Assembly (NCBI GenBank): GCA_036788195.1
Contig: DAIQNX010000029.1
Location: 1-36,571 of the forward strand
Direction of reading: 5' to 3'
DNA from: CALFXN01 sp937957815
Lineage (GTDB): Bacteria > Synergistota > Synergistia > Synergistales > Aminobacteriaceae
Length of the DNA: 36,571 bases
Each line of letters begins with the position of its first letter. Position 1 is the first letter of the stretch. The notes beneath the pieces are model-generated. The model saw nothing but the letters and a program-made list of their open reading frames with translations. It had not been told where the DNA came from and made no database searches. The position numbers were made by a program, and so were the translations under genes. Positions 1-6,969 of the stretch are shown here, one piece after another.

Positions 1-1362
1 GAAGGGGCCGTACCCGTAGTCGAAGAGCAGGGGGCCCATGATGTCCTCGACGTAGGAGGGCCAGATGAACCCTTCGTAGGTGTCCTTTCCGTTCTTCGCG
101 ACCTCTGTGACGCCCGCGTCGAAGATCGCCCGGAGGAAGGAGTTGCCGTAGTCGAAGAAAAAGCTCCCTCTGGCGACGAGGCGGCGGATCGCCTCGAAGT
201 GGCGGCGGAGCGACGCATCGACGAGCGTTCGGAAGCGTGCGGGATCCTCGTGAAGCATTTTCGTCCGCTCTTTGTAGGTCAGGGAGACGGGGCAATAGCC
301 CCCGTCGTAGACCGCGTGGCACGACGTCTGATCGGAGAGGAGCTGGATCGCGATGTCGTGGTCGCAGGCGTACTCGAGCAGCGTGACGATGTTGCCGTGG
401 TAGGCGATCGAGAGGGGGCGCCGGGCGTCGAGCGCCTCGCGAGCCATCGCGAAGGCCTTTTCCGGAGTATCGACGATCTCCCTGACCCACCCCTGGCTGT
501 GCCGCGTCCCGATGCGCGACGCGTCGACCTCCGCGACGATGGCGACCGCGCCCGCGATCTCGGCCGCCTTGGGCTGTGCGCCGCTCATGCCGCCGAGACC
601 GGACGTGACGTACAGGATTCCCCCGAGGCTTTCGCGGGGACCGACGCCGAACTTCATGCGCGCGGCGTTGAGGATTGTGTTGTACGTGCCGTGGACGATC
701 CCCTGCGGGCCGATGTACATCCATCCCCCGGCTGTCATCTGGCCGTAGTTCGTCACGCCGAGCTGCATGCCCCTGTGCCAGTCCTCCTGGTTGTCGAAGA
801 GTCCGACGAGGAGGCCGTTCGTCAGGATGACTCTCGGAGCCTGCTGGTTCGACCGGAAGAGTCCGACCGGGTGTCCGCTCTCGAGAACGAGCGTCGTCTC
901 ATCGGTAAGCTCTTCGAGATAGCGCTTGATGAGGCGGTACTGGAGCCAGTTCTGGCAGACCTGCCCCGTCTCGCCGTACGTGACGAGTTCGTACGGGTAG
1001 AGCGCGACGTCGAAATCGAGGTTGTTGTCGATCATGACCTGAAAGGCCTTTCCCGCCAGGCATTTCCCTCTGTAGCTGTCGATCGGGAGTCCCTTCAGGC
1101 CGCCCTTCGGGCGGAATCTGTAGGCGTAGATTCTTCCCCGGGTTCTGAGTTCCTCGAGAAACTCGGGAATGAGAACCTCGTGATGCTCTTCCGGGACGTA
1201 TCTGAGAGCGTTTCGGAGAGCGAGTCGGGTCTCGTTCCTGTCGAGGGTCCATTTCCGGTCGGGGGCCCTGCGGATTCCGGATACGAATTCCGGGTGCTCC
1301 GGCAGCGGTCCCTCGAGTCTGATCGTCATCGCCGCGCGGTTCAGTTCGTTCTGTTGCAGCAT
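1..1362 (-). CDS. hutU: Urocanate hydratase (urocanase), 3' end outside window
   Basis: Second step of histidine degradation: hydration of urocanate to imidazolonepropionate using tightly bound NAD+, in the cytoplasm. The visible 454 codons read without interruption from an ATG at 1362 to the window edge. Urocanase landmarks are present: YPYELVTYGETGQVCQNW near residue 130, ESGHPVGLF, the MTAGGWMYIGPQGIVHGT block, and SGLGGMSGAQPKAAEIAG. The N-terminal segment of about 60 residues before VLIPEFLEELRTRGRIYAYR resembles the long (about 670-residue) urocanase form rather than the 550-residue proteobacterial form, so roughly 200 residues should lie beyond the window. The start is fixed by GGAGGTG eight bases upstream; an earlier ATG five bases before it is out of frame. 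It lies 21 bases after the IclR gene on the same strand, so the two are probably cotranscribed from the promoter near 2200-2228. Confidence 0.95.
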   Translation of the reverse strand, partial: MLQQNELNRAAMTIRLEGPLPEHPEFVSGIRRAPDRKWTLDRNETRLALRNALRYVPEEHHEVLIPEFLEELRTRGRIYAYRFRPKGGLKGLPIDSYRGKCLAGKAFQVMIDNNLDFDVALYPYELVTYGETGQVCQNWLQYRLIKRYLEELTDETTLVLESGHPVGLFRSNQQAPRVILTNGLLVGLFDNQEDWHRGMQLGVTNYGQMTAGGWMYIGPQGIVHGTYNTILNAARMKFGVGPRESLGGILYVTSGLGGMSGAQPKAAEIAGAVAIVAEVDASRIGTRHSQGWVREIVDTPEKAFAMAREALDARRPLSIAYHGNIVTLLEYACDHDIAIQLLSDQTSCHAVYDGGYCPVSLTYKERTKMLHEDPARFRTLVDASLRRHFEAIRRLVARGSFFFDYGNSFLRAIFDAGVTEVAKNGKDTYEGFIWPSYVEDIMGPLLFDYGYGPF

Positions 1363-1383
1363 TCCATCGTCACCTCCGTGTCG

Positions 1384-2142
1384 TTAGAGCCTGCTTCGTA
1401 TCGACTGCGCCGCCTGCCTGAGACGCCGCAGCGTCTCGTCGAACCGTTCGAAGACGCTCTCGGCGACGCCGGCGACGCCGAGCTGAGCCACGAAATTCCC
1501 CTGTGCGTCGAAAAGGGGGACGCTGATATCCCCCGCGTGAAGCATCCATTCCTCGCGGCTCGAGGAATATCCCTGAGCCCGGATTTTTTGGAGTTCCTCC
1601 CGCAACGCGACAGGATCGATGTCTCCGGCACCGAGCGGAGAAGGGAGAGGGGACGAGAGGATATACGACCGGACCTCGTCCGGCGCGTGGGCGAGAAGGA
1701 TCTTTCCCGTGGCTCCCGCGTGGAGGGGAACGGAGAGTCCCCTGCGTGCCGTGAACTTTACGGGTGTCGCCGGTTCGACCGTTGTGATGCAGTACCCCCG
1801 GTATCCCTCGAGAACGCTGAGTGTGACGGTGTTTCCGGTGGAATTCATGAGTTCGTCCATTTCGGGTTTCACGGTGAGGATCAGCGCGTCGTAAAGTGAC
1901 GGCCGGTTCGTGAGGAGCAGAAAACGGATTCCGGGGCGATAGCCGTCGGTCAGAGGGTCGCGCGACACCCAGCCGCAGGTCTCGAGGGAGAGGAGCAGCC
2001 GATGGACCGTGCTTCGGGGAACGGAAGCGGATTCCTCAACTTCGCGCACCGAGAGGGGATCCTTCGAGGAACAGAGCGCCTCCATGACGGCAGTCACTTT
2101 GAGAGCGCCGTTCAGCTTACCGTTTGCATCGGCTTCGATCAT
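1384..2142 (-). CDS. IclR-family transcriptional regulator, probable hut regulator
   Basis: 252 residues, the usual IclR length. The N-terminal winged helix-turn-helix spans about residues 12-75 (LSVREVEESASVPRSTVHRL is the recognition region), followed by an IclR effector domain with the typical TARRGLSVPLHAGATGKILL segment near residues 133-152 and GYSSSREEW near 192. It is the first gene of a two-gene unit with urocanate hydratase, so a role in controlling histidine/urocanate use is likely but inferred from position only. The ATG at 2142 has GGAGG at 2149-2153. The promoter is a near-consensus sigma-70 type and carries a perfect dyad at the transcription start, which fits autoregulation. 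IclR proteins respond to small carboxylic acids; the ligand here is not evident from sequence. Confidence 0.9.
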   Translation of the reverse strand: MIEADANGKLNGALKVTAVMEALCSSKDPLSVREVEESASVPRSTVHRLLLSLETCGWVSRDPLTDGYRPGIRFLLLTNRPSLYDALILTVKPEMDELMNSTGNTVTLSVLEGYRGYCITTVEPATPVKFTARRGLSVPLHAGATGKILLAHAPDEVRSYILSSPLPSPLGAGDIDPVALREELQKIRAQGYSSSREEWMLHAGDISVPLFDAQGNFVAQLGVAGVAESVFERFDETLRRLRQAAQSIRSRL

Positions 2143-2181
2143 CCCGAACCTCCGTCGAAAAACGGGACAGTATCCATAATA

Positions 2182-2202
2182 AATGGGACGCTACGTCCCA
2201 TT
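2182..2202. promoter_or_regulatory. Operator-like dyad at iclR promoter
   Basis: Perfect inverted repeat AATGGGACG-CTA-CGTCCCATT (9-base arms, 3-base centre). It overlaps the end of the -10 box and the expected transcription start of the iclR-hutU promoter. IclR-family operators such as KdgR sites are palindromes of similar length with AAT...ATT ends, so this is most simply the IclR autoregulatory site. No T-run follows on either strand, so it is not a terminator. Confidence 0.65.
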
Positions 2203-2228
2203 ATTCTACGAGCAGAATAGTTTGTCAA
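2200..2228 (-). promoter_or_regulatory. Sigma-70 promoter of the iclR-hutU unit
   Basis: On the minus strand TTGACA (2228-2223, six of six) is followed after exactly 17 bases by AATAAT (2205-2200, five of six). Transcription would begin near 2193, about 50 bases before the iclR ATG at 2142. The last three bases of the -10 element belong to the dyad at 2182-2202, so an occupied operator would cover the -10 and the start point. Confidence 0.8.
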
Positions 2229-2245
2229 CTGAGGCGAATCGAGCC

Positions 2246-2277
2246 AAAAAAAACGGCCCCCGACCGAGCGGGGGCCG
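2246..2277 (-). terminator. Rho-independent terminator after chemoreceptor gene
   Basis: On the minus strand a 9-bp G+C stem (arms 2254-2262 and 2269-2277, perfect complement, 6-base loop) is followed directly by eight T (2253-2246). It lies 33 bases after the chemoreceptor stop codon at 2310 and before the iclR promoter, so it separates the two minus-strand units. Confidence 0.9.
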
Positions 2278-2309
2278 CCGAGGCAGTCCGGCGAAACGAA
2301 CGGTACCTG

Positions 2310-4355
2310 TCATTGCCTCTTCGGGACGAGTCCGCTTTCGTCCGTCCCGAGGCGGAAGCGGCGGAGCGACTGCAGGAGGCGGTCCGCCTCCGAACGCATT
2401 TCCGCGGCGGCGGTGTCGACGCGGCCCGAGGCTTCGGAGGATCGCGCGAAGTCCTTCCGGACGCCCGAAACGGCGTCGAAGACGGCATTCGTCGCCGACG
2501 AGACCGTCCTGATACCCTCCTCAAGTTCCTGGCTCGCGGCGGCCTGTTCCTCGGCGAGTGCGGCGGCATTCTGCATGACGTCGTTGATCTGGGCGATCTC
2601 CTGCAGCGTCTCGTTGAGACGTTGCTGCGCCTCCTGCGATCCCGCGACTGTGGTCTCGACGATCGAGTCGACCTCGCGCATCGAGACGATGGACGTTTCC
2701 GTGCTCTTCCGGAGATCCGCTATGATGGCCTGAACTTCGTGAGCGGCCTTGTTGGATTCTTCGGCGAGCTTTCTGACTTCCTCCGCGACGACGGCGAATC
2801 CGCGCCCCGCCTCGCCCGCCCGTGCGGCTTCGATAGCGGCGTTCAGTGCCAGAAGGTTCGTCTGATCGGCGATGCCTGTGATGGTGCCGATAAATTGCGA
2901 AATGCTGTCGACCGATTCCGCGACGCTGTTCATGTTCGACGTCGTTTTGCCGGATTTTTCGCCGACCTGCCGGATCATCGCGATCAGGTCGTCCATCCGT
3001 TCGACGGCGAGGCGGCTTCCATCGGTCGTTCGCGATGTCGCCTCCGCGCCCGCCGCGGCCGACGACGCGGCGCTCGCGGCACCCGCGGAGATTTCCCCGA
3101 TACCCATGCTCGCGCTTTCGAGCGCGCATCGGTTTTCTTCCGAGAGCTCCGATACGCGATTCATCATGGCGTCGACGTCGTGCATCGCGGAGGACATCTC
3201 CTTCGCGTCGGATGAAAGCGCGTGCGCCCGGCGCAGGGATTCCTCGGATTCGTCGCCGAAGGATTGCAGAATATTCCTTTGACCGTCGATGAGTCCCGAA
3301 ATCGCGTCCTCCATCGCCGCGATCTCTCTGATCGCGGCGATGCCGAGATCCTCACGTGTCGCGGTCAGGTCGCCGTCGTGGACGCGCGAGAGGATCTCGA
3401 TGACCCTGTCGATCGGCGCGACGACGCGCTTCGTCATGACCAGGAGAATCGCCATGCCGAGGAGCAGCACGAGGATGGAGGCGGCGACGGTGTACAGGAT
3501 GATCATGTTGCGCGCGGCGTGGGCCCTGTCGAGTTTTTCGCCGGAGAAGTACATTCCGACCGGTTTGCCCGACGGGCCGGGAATTGGTTTATAGGTGACG
3601 AAGTACGGAACCCCGAAGATGTCGATCTGTCCCTGGTAATCCTGTCCCCTGACGAGGACCTTCTCGACGACTTCCGGGCTCGCCTTCGTCCCGACGGCGC
3701 GTTTTCCGTCTTTTTCGATCGTCGAGGCCGCCCGTTCGTCTCCCTGGAAGATCGTGGCGTCGGTGTGATACCGCGCCTTGATCGCGTCGACCACGGCGTC
3801 GGTTGTCACGGAGTATCCGGTCGTCACGGCGCCCGCGACGCGCCCGTCGCGTCCCCTGACCGGAACGCCCGCGCGCGCCGAAAGACGGACGACGGTTCCC
3901 GGTTCGAGAGCCGCGAGGGGTGTCCCCCTGAGTGCGGACACGACGTTTTCCTGGTTGAGGACGCTGTCGCCGAATTTATCGGGCGCGTGCGTCCGGGCGA
4001 TGACTTTTCCGGTTTCGTCGGTCACGGTCACGAAGTCGACGCCGGCTGCCTTCGCGAGCGGCGTCGCGGCCGCGAGAACGGCGGCGCGATCCTTCGACGC
4101 CACCGCGTCGGCGAGCGCCGGGTGTTCGGCCATGAGGTAGGCATACCGGAGCGCGACGTCTCGCATCGTTTCGACCGACGACCGAAGACCTTCGACGCCG
4201 ATTCCCGCGTTCCTGACGGACGCCTTGTCGACGTACCCGGAAAAGAGCGTGACCGAGATTCCGACGGCGGCGAGGGTGACGATGACGATGACGATTCCGG
4301 TGACCCCCAGAAACAGTAATTTGAGGGGTATTTTGTTCTTGTTGATATTAATCAC
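2310..4355 (-). CDS. Methyl-accepting chemotaxis protein
   Basis: Transmembrane chemoreceptor that signals through CheW/CheA. With the GTG at 4355 it has 681 residues: TM1 at about 11-36, a periplasmic Cache-like sensor of about 245 residues (the segment ending YFVTYKPIPGPSGKPVGMYF is characteristic), TM2 at about 283-307, HAMP at 308-360, then a long coiled-coil with the conserved hairpin tip ADQTNLLALNAAIEAARAGE near 495-515. The alanine-rich SAGAASAASSAAAGAEATS part of the coiled coil looks like receptors of Synergistota. The start is uncertain: the frame stays open to a TTG at 4388, but a good promoter (4392-4419) would place the transcript start near 4385, downstream of that TTG. The best SD-like bases, GAAGG at 4358-4354, do not serve a standard codon well; GTG at 4355 is the first usable one. 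The ligand cannot be predicted. Confidence 0.93.
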   Translation of the reverse strand: MININKNKIPLKLLFLGVTGIVIVIVTLAAVGISVTLFSGYVDKASVRNAGIGVEGLRSSVETMRDVALRYAYLMAEHPALADAVASKDRAAVLAAATPLAKAAGVDFVTVTDETGKVIARTHAPDKFGDSVLNQENVVSALRGTPLAALEPGTVVRLSARAGVPVRGRDGRVAGAVTTGYSVTTDAVVDAIKARYHTDATIFQGDERAASTIEKDGKRAVGTKASPEVVEKVLVRGQDYQGQIDIFGVPYFVTYKPIPGPSGKPVGMYFSGEKLDRAHAARNMIILYTVAASILVLLLGMAILLVMTKRVVAPIDRVIEILSRVHDGDLTATREDLGIAAIREIAAMEDAISGLIDGQRNILQSFGDESEESLRRAHALSSDAKEMSSAMHDVDAMMNRVSELSEENRCALESASMGIGEISAGAASAASSAAAGAEATSRTTDGSRLAVERMDDLIAMIRQVGEKSGKTTSNMNSVAESVDSISQFIGTITGIADQTNLLALNAAIEAARAGEAGRGFAVVAEEVRKLAEESNKAAHEVQAIIADLRKSTETSIVSMREVDSIVETTVAGSQEAQQRLNETLQEIAQINDVMQNAAALAEEQAAASQELEEGIRTVSSATNAVFDAVSGVRKDFARSSEASGRVDTAAAEMRSEADRLLQSLRRFRLGTDESGLVPKRQ

Positions 4356-4391
4356 CTTCTCTAAATTGTATGAAAGTAGATGTTTCAATAA

Positions 4392-4419
4392 AGTATAGAG
4401 ATGAATTATTTTCTGTCAA
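4392..4419 (-). promoter_or_regulatory. Sigma-70 promoter of the chemoreceptor gene
   Basis: On the minus strand TTGACA (4419-4414) is separated by 16 bases from TATACT (4397-4392). The -35 element overlaps the stop codon of larE (4418-4416), so the chemoreceptor has its own start within a local A+T-rich patch. The predicted start point, near 4385, argues against translation from the upstream TTG at 4388. Confidence 0.65.
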
Positions 4420-5267
4420 TGGTAATCCGGGTGTTTCCAGGTCTGTCGGCCCGGTAGTTCGTTCGCCCCGCCACGCACATACCCCGCGAGGTCGAGGAGA
4501 ATTCTCGAAAACCCCGCCTCTTTGAGTCCCGAGAGAACCGTCAGACGGGTCGTTTCGTCGAGAAGGGACGGGAAGTCGGCCGGATCGATTTCGACGCGGG
4601 CGTCATCTCCGGTCGTCCTCACGCGGACCCTGCTTTCCGGCGGAAGCGCGTCACGAAGAATGCCCTCCGCGCGTTCGACGCGGCAAAGGAGCTCCCCGGT
4701 CAATGGGGTGCCGTGCGGGATTCTGGACGCGAGGCATGCCGCGGCCGGACGTGTCGCTCCGGGTATCCCCCACTCGCGGGAGAGTTCCCGGACCATAGCC
4801 TTGGTCATCCGCGCCTCGATCAGCGGGCACATCGTCATCGGGGATTCGAGGACCGCGCGGTATCCCGGCCGGTCGTCGCCGAGATCGTCGAGGTTCGATC
4901 CGTCGAGTATTCGCGTGGCGCCGCGTTCGCGCGCGAGCGGTTCGAGCAGTTGGATGCGTCGTTTCTTGCAGTGGTAGCACCGGTCCGGCGTATTCGAGCG
5001 GAAATCGGGGTCGTCGAGTTCGTCGAGGCGAACGTACTCGTGGAGGACGTCGAGCGTTTCCGCGATCTTCCCGGCGTCCCGGACCTCCCACGAAGGAAGC
5101 GTCGGGGAGAGTACGGTGACCGCGATGGCCCCGTCTCCGAGCGCCCTCCGGGCTGCGGATGCGACGAGCGCGCTGTCGACGCCGCCCGAATAGGCGACGA
5201 TCACTTTTCCGAACGGCCGGATGGACGCCGTCAGGCGTTCAGCGGCGTCCCGGATTTCCTGTCTCAT
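4416..5267 (-). CDS. larE: LarE-type ATP-dependent sulfur transferase
   Basis: Member of the PP-loop ATP pyrophosphatases that adenylate pyridinium biscarboxylate mononucleotide and insert sulfur for the nickel-pincer cofactor of lactate racemase and related enzymes. 283 residues, normal length. The P-loop SGGVDS is at 27-32, W60 is in the family's PSW segment, the CxxC of RCYHCKK is C97/C100, and the Cys of ACLASR, where the sacrificial cysteine of Lactiplantibacillus LarE is expected, is C178. Having all three cysteines would fit the [4Fe-4S], non-sacrificial variant reported for some LarE; this is inference. The ATG at 5267 has AAGGGAG ten bases upstream; an in-frame extension to 5396 lacks a site. 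No larA, larB or larC is visible. The next gene upstream, divergent, is mnmA, another PP-loop thiolase. Confidence 0.88.
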   Translation of the reverse strand: MRQEIRDAAERLTASIRPFGKVIVAYSGGVDSALVASAARRALGDGAIAVTVLSPTLPSWEVRDAGKIAETLDVLHEYVRLDELDDPDFRSNTPDRCYHCKKRRIQLLEPLARERGATRILDGSNLDDLGDDRPGYRAVLESPMTMCPLIEARMTKAMVRELSREWGIPGATRPAAACLASRIPHGTPLTGELLCRVERAEGILRDALPPESRVRVRTTGDDARVEIDPADFPSLLDETTRLTVLSGLKEAGFSRILLDLAGYVRGGANELPGRQTWKHPDYH

Positions 5268-5335
5268 TATTGTCGTTCTCCCTTCTCTGCCCGTATGGCT
5301 TCGCACGCGTATCCCGGCCCGTCGTCCGGTCGCTG

Positions 5336-5369
5336 CGTGTCCTGCGACGGGAATCCGGCGCAGGACACG
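5336..5369. repeat. Perfect 11-bp inverted repeat between larE and mnmA
   Basis: CGTGTCCTGCG (5336-5346) and its exact complement CGCAGGACACG (5359-5369) flank a 12-base loop. It lies in the 179-base divergent spacer. There is no T-run, so it is not an ordinary terminator for either strand. A TATACT at 5380-5385 just downstream could be the -10 of mnmA (no convincing -35). The repeat could be an operator or a leader hairpin; which one cannot be decided here. Confidence 0.5.
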
Positions 5370-5446
5370 CGAGCTGCGATATACTTGAATCCTCAACTTT
5401 ACGCTTGATTGTACGCCCGAAACGCGGGACGGAGGGAGATGTACGT

Positions 5447-6616
5447 GTGCGGATCATCGAACGTGTCGGAGGATGGGGGAGGGGCGCCCCGGGCACCCGC
5501 GTCGCGGTTCTCGTGAGCGGCGGTGTCGACAGCGCCGCGGCTGCGGCGCTTCTGCTCCGCGAAGGTTACGATGTCGTCGGCGTGACGATGCGGATTCCCC
5601 GGTGCGTTCCGGGCGGCGGGGCATCCGGTCCGGATCCGGAGCGGACGCTCGAAGGCGTCCGCGAGCTTTCCCGTCTGCTCGGCATTCCGCATGTCTCCGT
5701 CGATGTCGATGACGAGTTCCGCGCGTTCGTGACGGATCCCTTCAGGGTGTCCTACGCGTCGGGACGGACGCCGAATCCCTGCTCGGACTGCAACGCCCGC
5801 GTGAAGTTCGGGGTCCTCATGGACTTTGCCGAGCGGGAGCTCGGCGCATCGTTCGTCGCGTCCGGACATTACGCCCGGATCAGGACGGACGCGCGGGGCG
5901 GATTCGCCCTTTTGCGCGCGGCGGATCGCGCCAGGGATCAGAGCTACTTCCTCGCGGGTATCTCCGGCGACCGGCTCGGACGCATTCTTTTCCCGCTCGG
6001 GGATCGCTGCAAGAACGAAGCGAGGACGATCGCCGCGGAGGCGAGGCTCCCGGTGGCGACAGCCTCGGATAGTATGGAGATCTGCTTCGTGGGGCAGGGG
6101 AACTACAGGCAGGCTGTCGGGGATCTTTCCCGCGAGGAGGGGGATTTCGTCGCCGCGGATGGGCGCGTTCTCGGTCGTCACGGGGGGATTCCGTTTTACA
6201 CGGTCGGACAGCGCAAGGGGCTCGGGCTTGCGCTTCCCGAGCCGCTCTATGTGTCGCGGATCGACCCCGGGACAAACAGGATCTTCCTCGTCCCGAGAGA
6301 ACGGATCTTCCGTCGCTTCGTCGATGCGGTCGACGTGAATCTCCTGCTTCCGGAGCTTTTCGACGACGGTTCGACCGCCGGGAGTGAACGCCCGCTCGCG
6401 GGAAAGATTCGCTCGCTCGCAGGGAAAATTCGCTCGCAGGGAGAACCGCTCCCCTGCAGCGTCGTCGGATACGACGGGAAGACGCTTCGCGTCGCGTTCG
6501 AACCTCCTGCTTTCGCACCCGCGCCGGGGCAGCGCCTCGTTCTCTACGAGGGCGAACGTGTCGCCGCCGGGGCCGTCATCGCGGGAGCGGACGACGGAGG
6601 TGGAGCGGAAGAGTGA
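5447..6616 (+). CDS. mnmA: tRNA-specific 2-thiouridylase MnmA
   Basis: Adds sulfur to U34 of tRNA Lys/Glu/Gln using ATP, with sulfur relayed as persulfide. 389 residues, close to the family norm. The N-terminal PP-loop is SGGVDS at 24-29; the catalytic cysteine pair is C112 in NPCSDCN and C213 in MEICFVG; other family blocks are RDQSYFLAG and YTVGQRKGLG. The GTG start at 5447 follows GGAGGGAG at 5431-5438; the reading frame is open further upstream but has no ribosome site there. The C-terminal third holds an exact peptide duplication LAGKIRS-LAGKIRS encoded at 6395-6436, absent from the family pattern as I know it. The stop overlaps the start of the next gene by three bases (GTGA), so the two are translationally coupled. 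Confidence 0.95.
   Translation: MRIIERVGGWGRGAPGTRVAVLVSGGVDSAAAAALLLREGYDVVGVTMRIPRCVPGGGASGPDPERTLEGVRELSRLLGIPHVSVDVDDEFRAFVTDPFRVSYASGRTPNPCSDCNARVKFGVLMDFAERELGASFVASGHYARIRTDARGGFALLRAADRARDQSYFLAGISGDRLGRILFPLGDRCKNEARTIAAEARLPVATASDSMEICFVGQGNYRQAVGDLSREEGDFVAADGRVLGRHGGIPFYTVGQRKGLGLALPEPLYVSRIDPGTNRIFLVPRERIFRRFVDAVDVNLLLPELFDDGSTAGSERPLAGKIRSLAGKIRSQGEPLPCSVVGYDGKTLRVAFEPPAFAPAPGQRLVLYEGERVAAGAVIAGADDGGGAEE
6395..6436 (+). repeat. 21-bp tandem duplication inside mnmA
   Basis: Two adjacent 21-base units (6395-6415 and 6416-6436) each encode LAGKIRS. They differ at three positions, all third codon bases (GCG/GCA, GGA/GGG, AAG/AAA), so the protein repeat is exact while the DNA has drifted silently. 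Confidence 0.85.
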
Positions 6617-6888
6617 GCGGAGACGCTTCCTGCGAAGTCTATATGGTTCGCTGCCGGGACGGGAGCCTCTATACGGGCTGGAGCACGTGCGTCGAATCCC
6701 GCGTCGCCGCGCACAACTCCGGGCGCGGCGCACGCTATACGGCGGGCAGGCGCCCCGTCGAACTCGTCTACCGCGAAAGCGTTCCCGACAGAGCGACGGC
6801 GCTGAAACGCGAGCGTGCCGTCAAGCGGCTGCCGAGAGAACGAAAAGAGGTTCTCGCCGCGCGCTGGCTCGGGGAGAGCGGAATGTGA
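6613..6888 (+). CDS. GIY-YIG domain protein (UPF0213/YhbQ-like)
   Basis: 91 residues forming a single GIY-YIG nuclease-fold domain. The strand pair VYMVRCRDGSLYTGWS (residues 9-24) carries the degenerate GIY...YIG signature as VYM...LYTG, followed by R30 and the usual GARYTAGRRPVELVY segment with its conserved basic residues, then the helix with catalytic-position E at RERAVKRL. This matches stand-alone small GIY-YIG proteins of the YhbQ type, whose DNA role is not well defined. It starts with GTG at 6613 overlapping the mnmA stop, so it is the second gene of that unit. No transmembrane segment or partner domain. Confidence 0.85.
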   Translation: MSGDASCEVYMVRCRDGSLYTGWSTCVESRVAAHNSGRGARYTAGRRPVELVYRESVPDRATALKRERAVKRLPRERKEVLAARWLGESGM

Positions 6889-6913
6889 GAGTTCCGTTCA
6901 GCGGCGGCGGGGC

Positions 6914-6919
6914 TATAAT
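6914..6919 (+). promoter_or_regulatory. TATAAT -10 element, possible promoter of the aminotransferase unit
   Basis: A consensus TATAAT stands 25 bases after the preceding stop codon and 50 bases before the aminotransferase ATG. The -35 region (about 6891-6896) has only a TT match, so if real it depends on an activator or other contacts. Confidence 0.4.
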
Positions 6920-6969
6920 TTATGATGCGTTTGTGTTCCGCCGATGACGGATATACGGGAGGAATGAAT

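Noticed and set aside
199..1899. 566-codon plus-strand frame over hutU and iclR
   Set aside because: The minus strand encodes clear urocanase and IclR proteins; the plus frame has no known motif.
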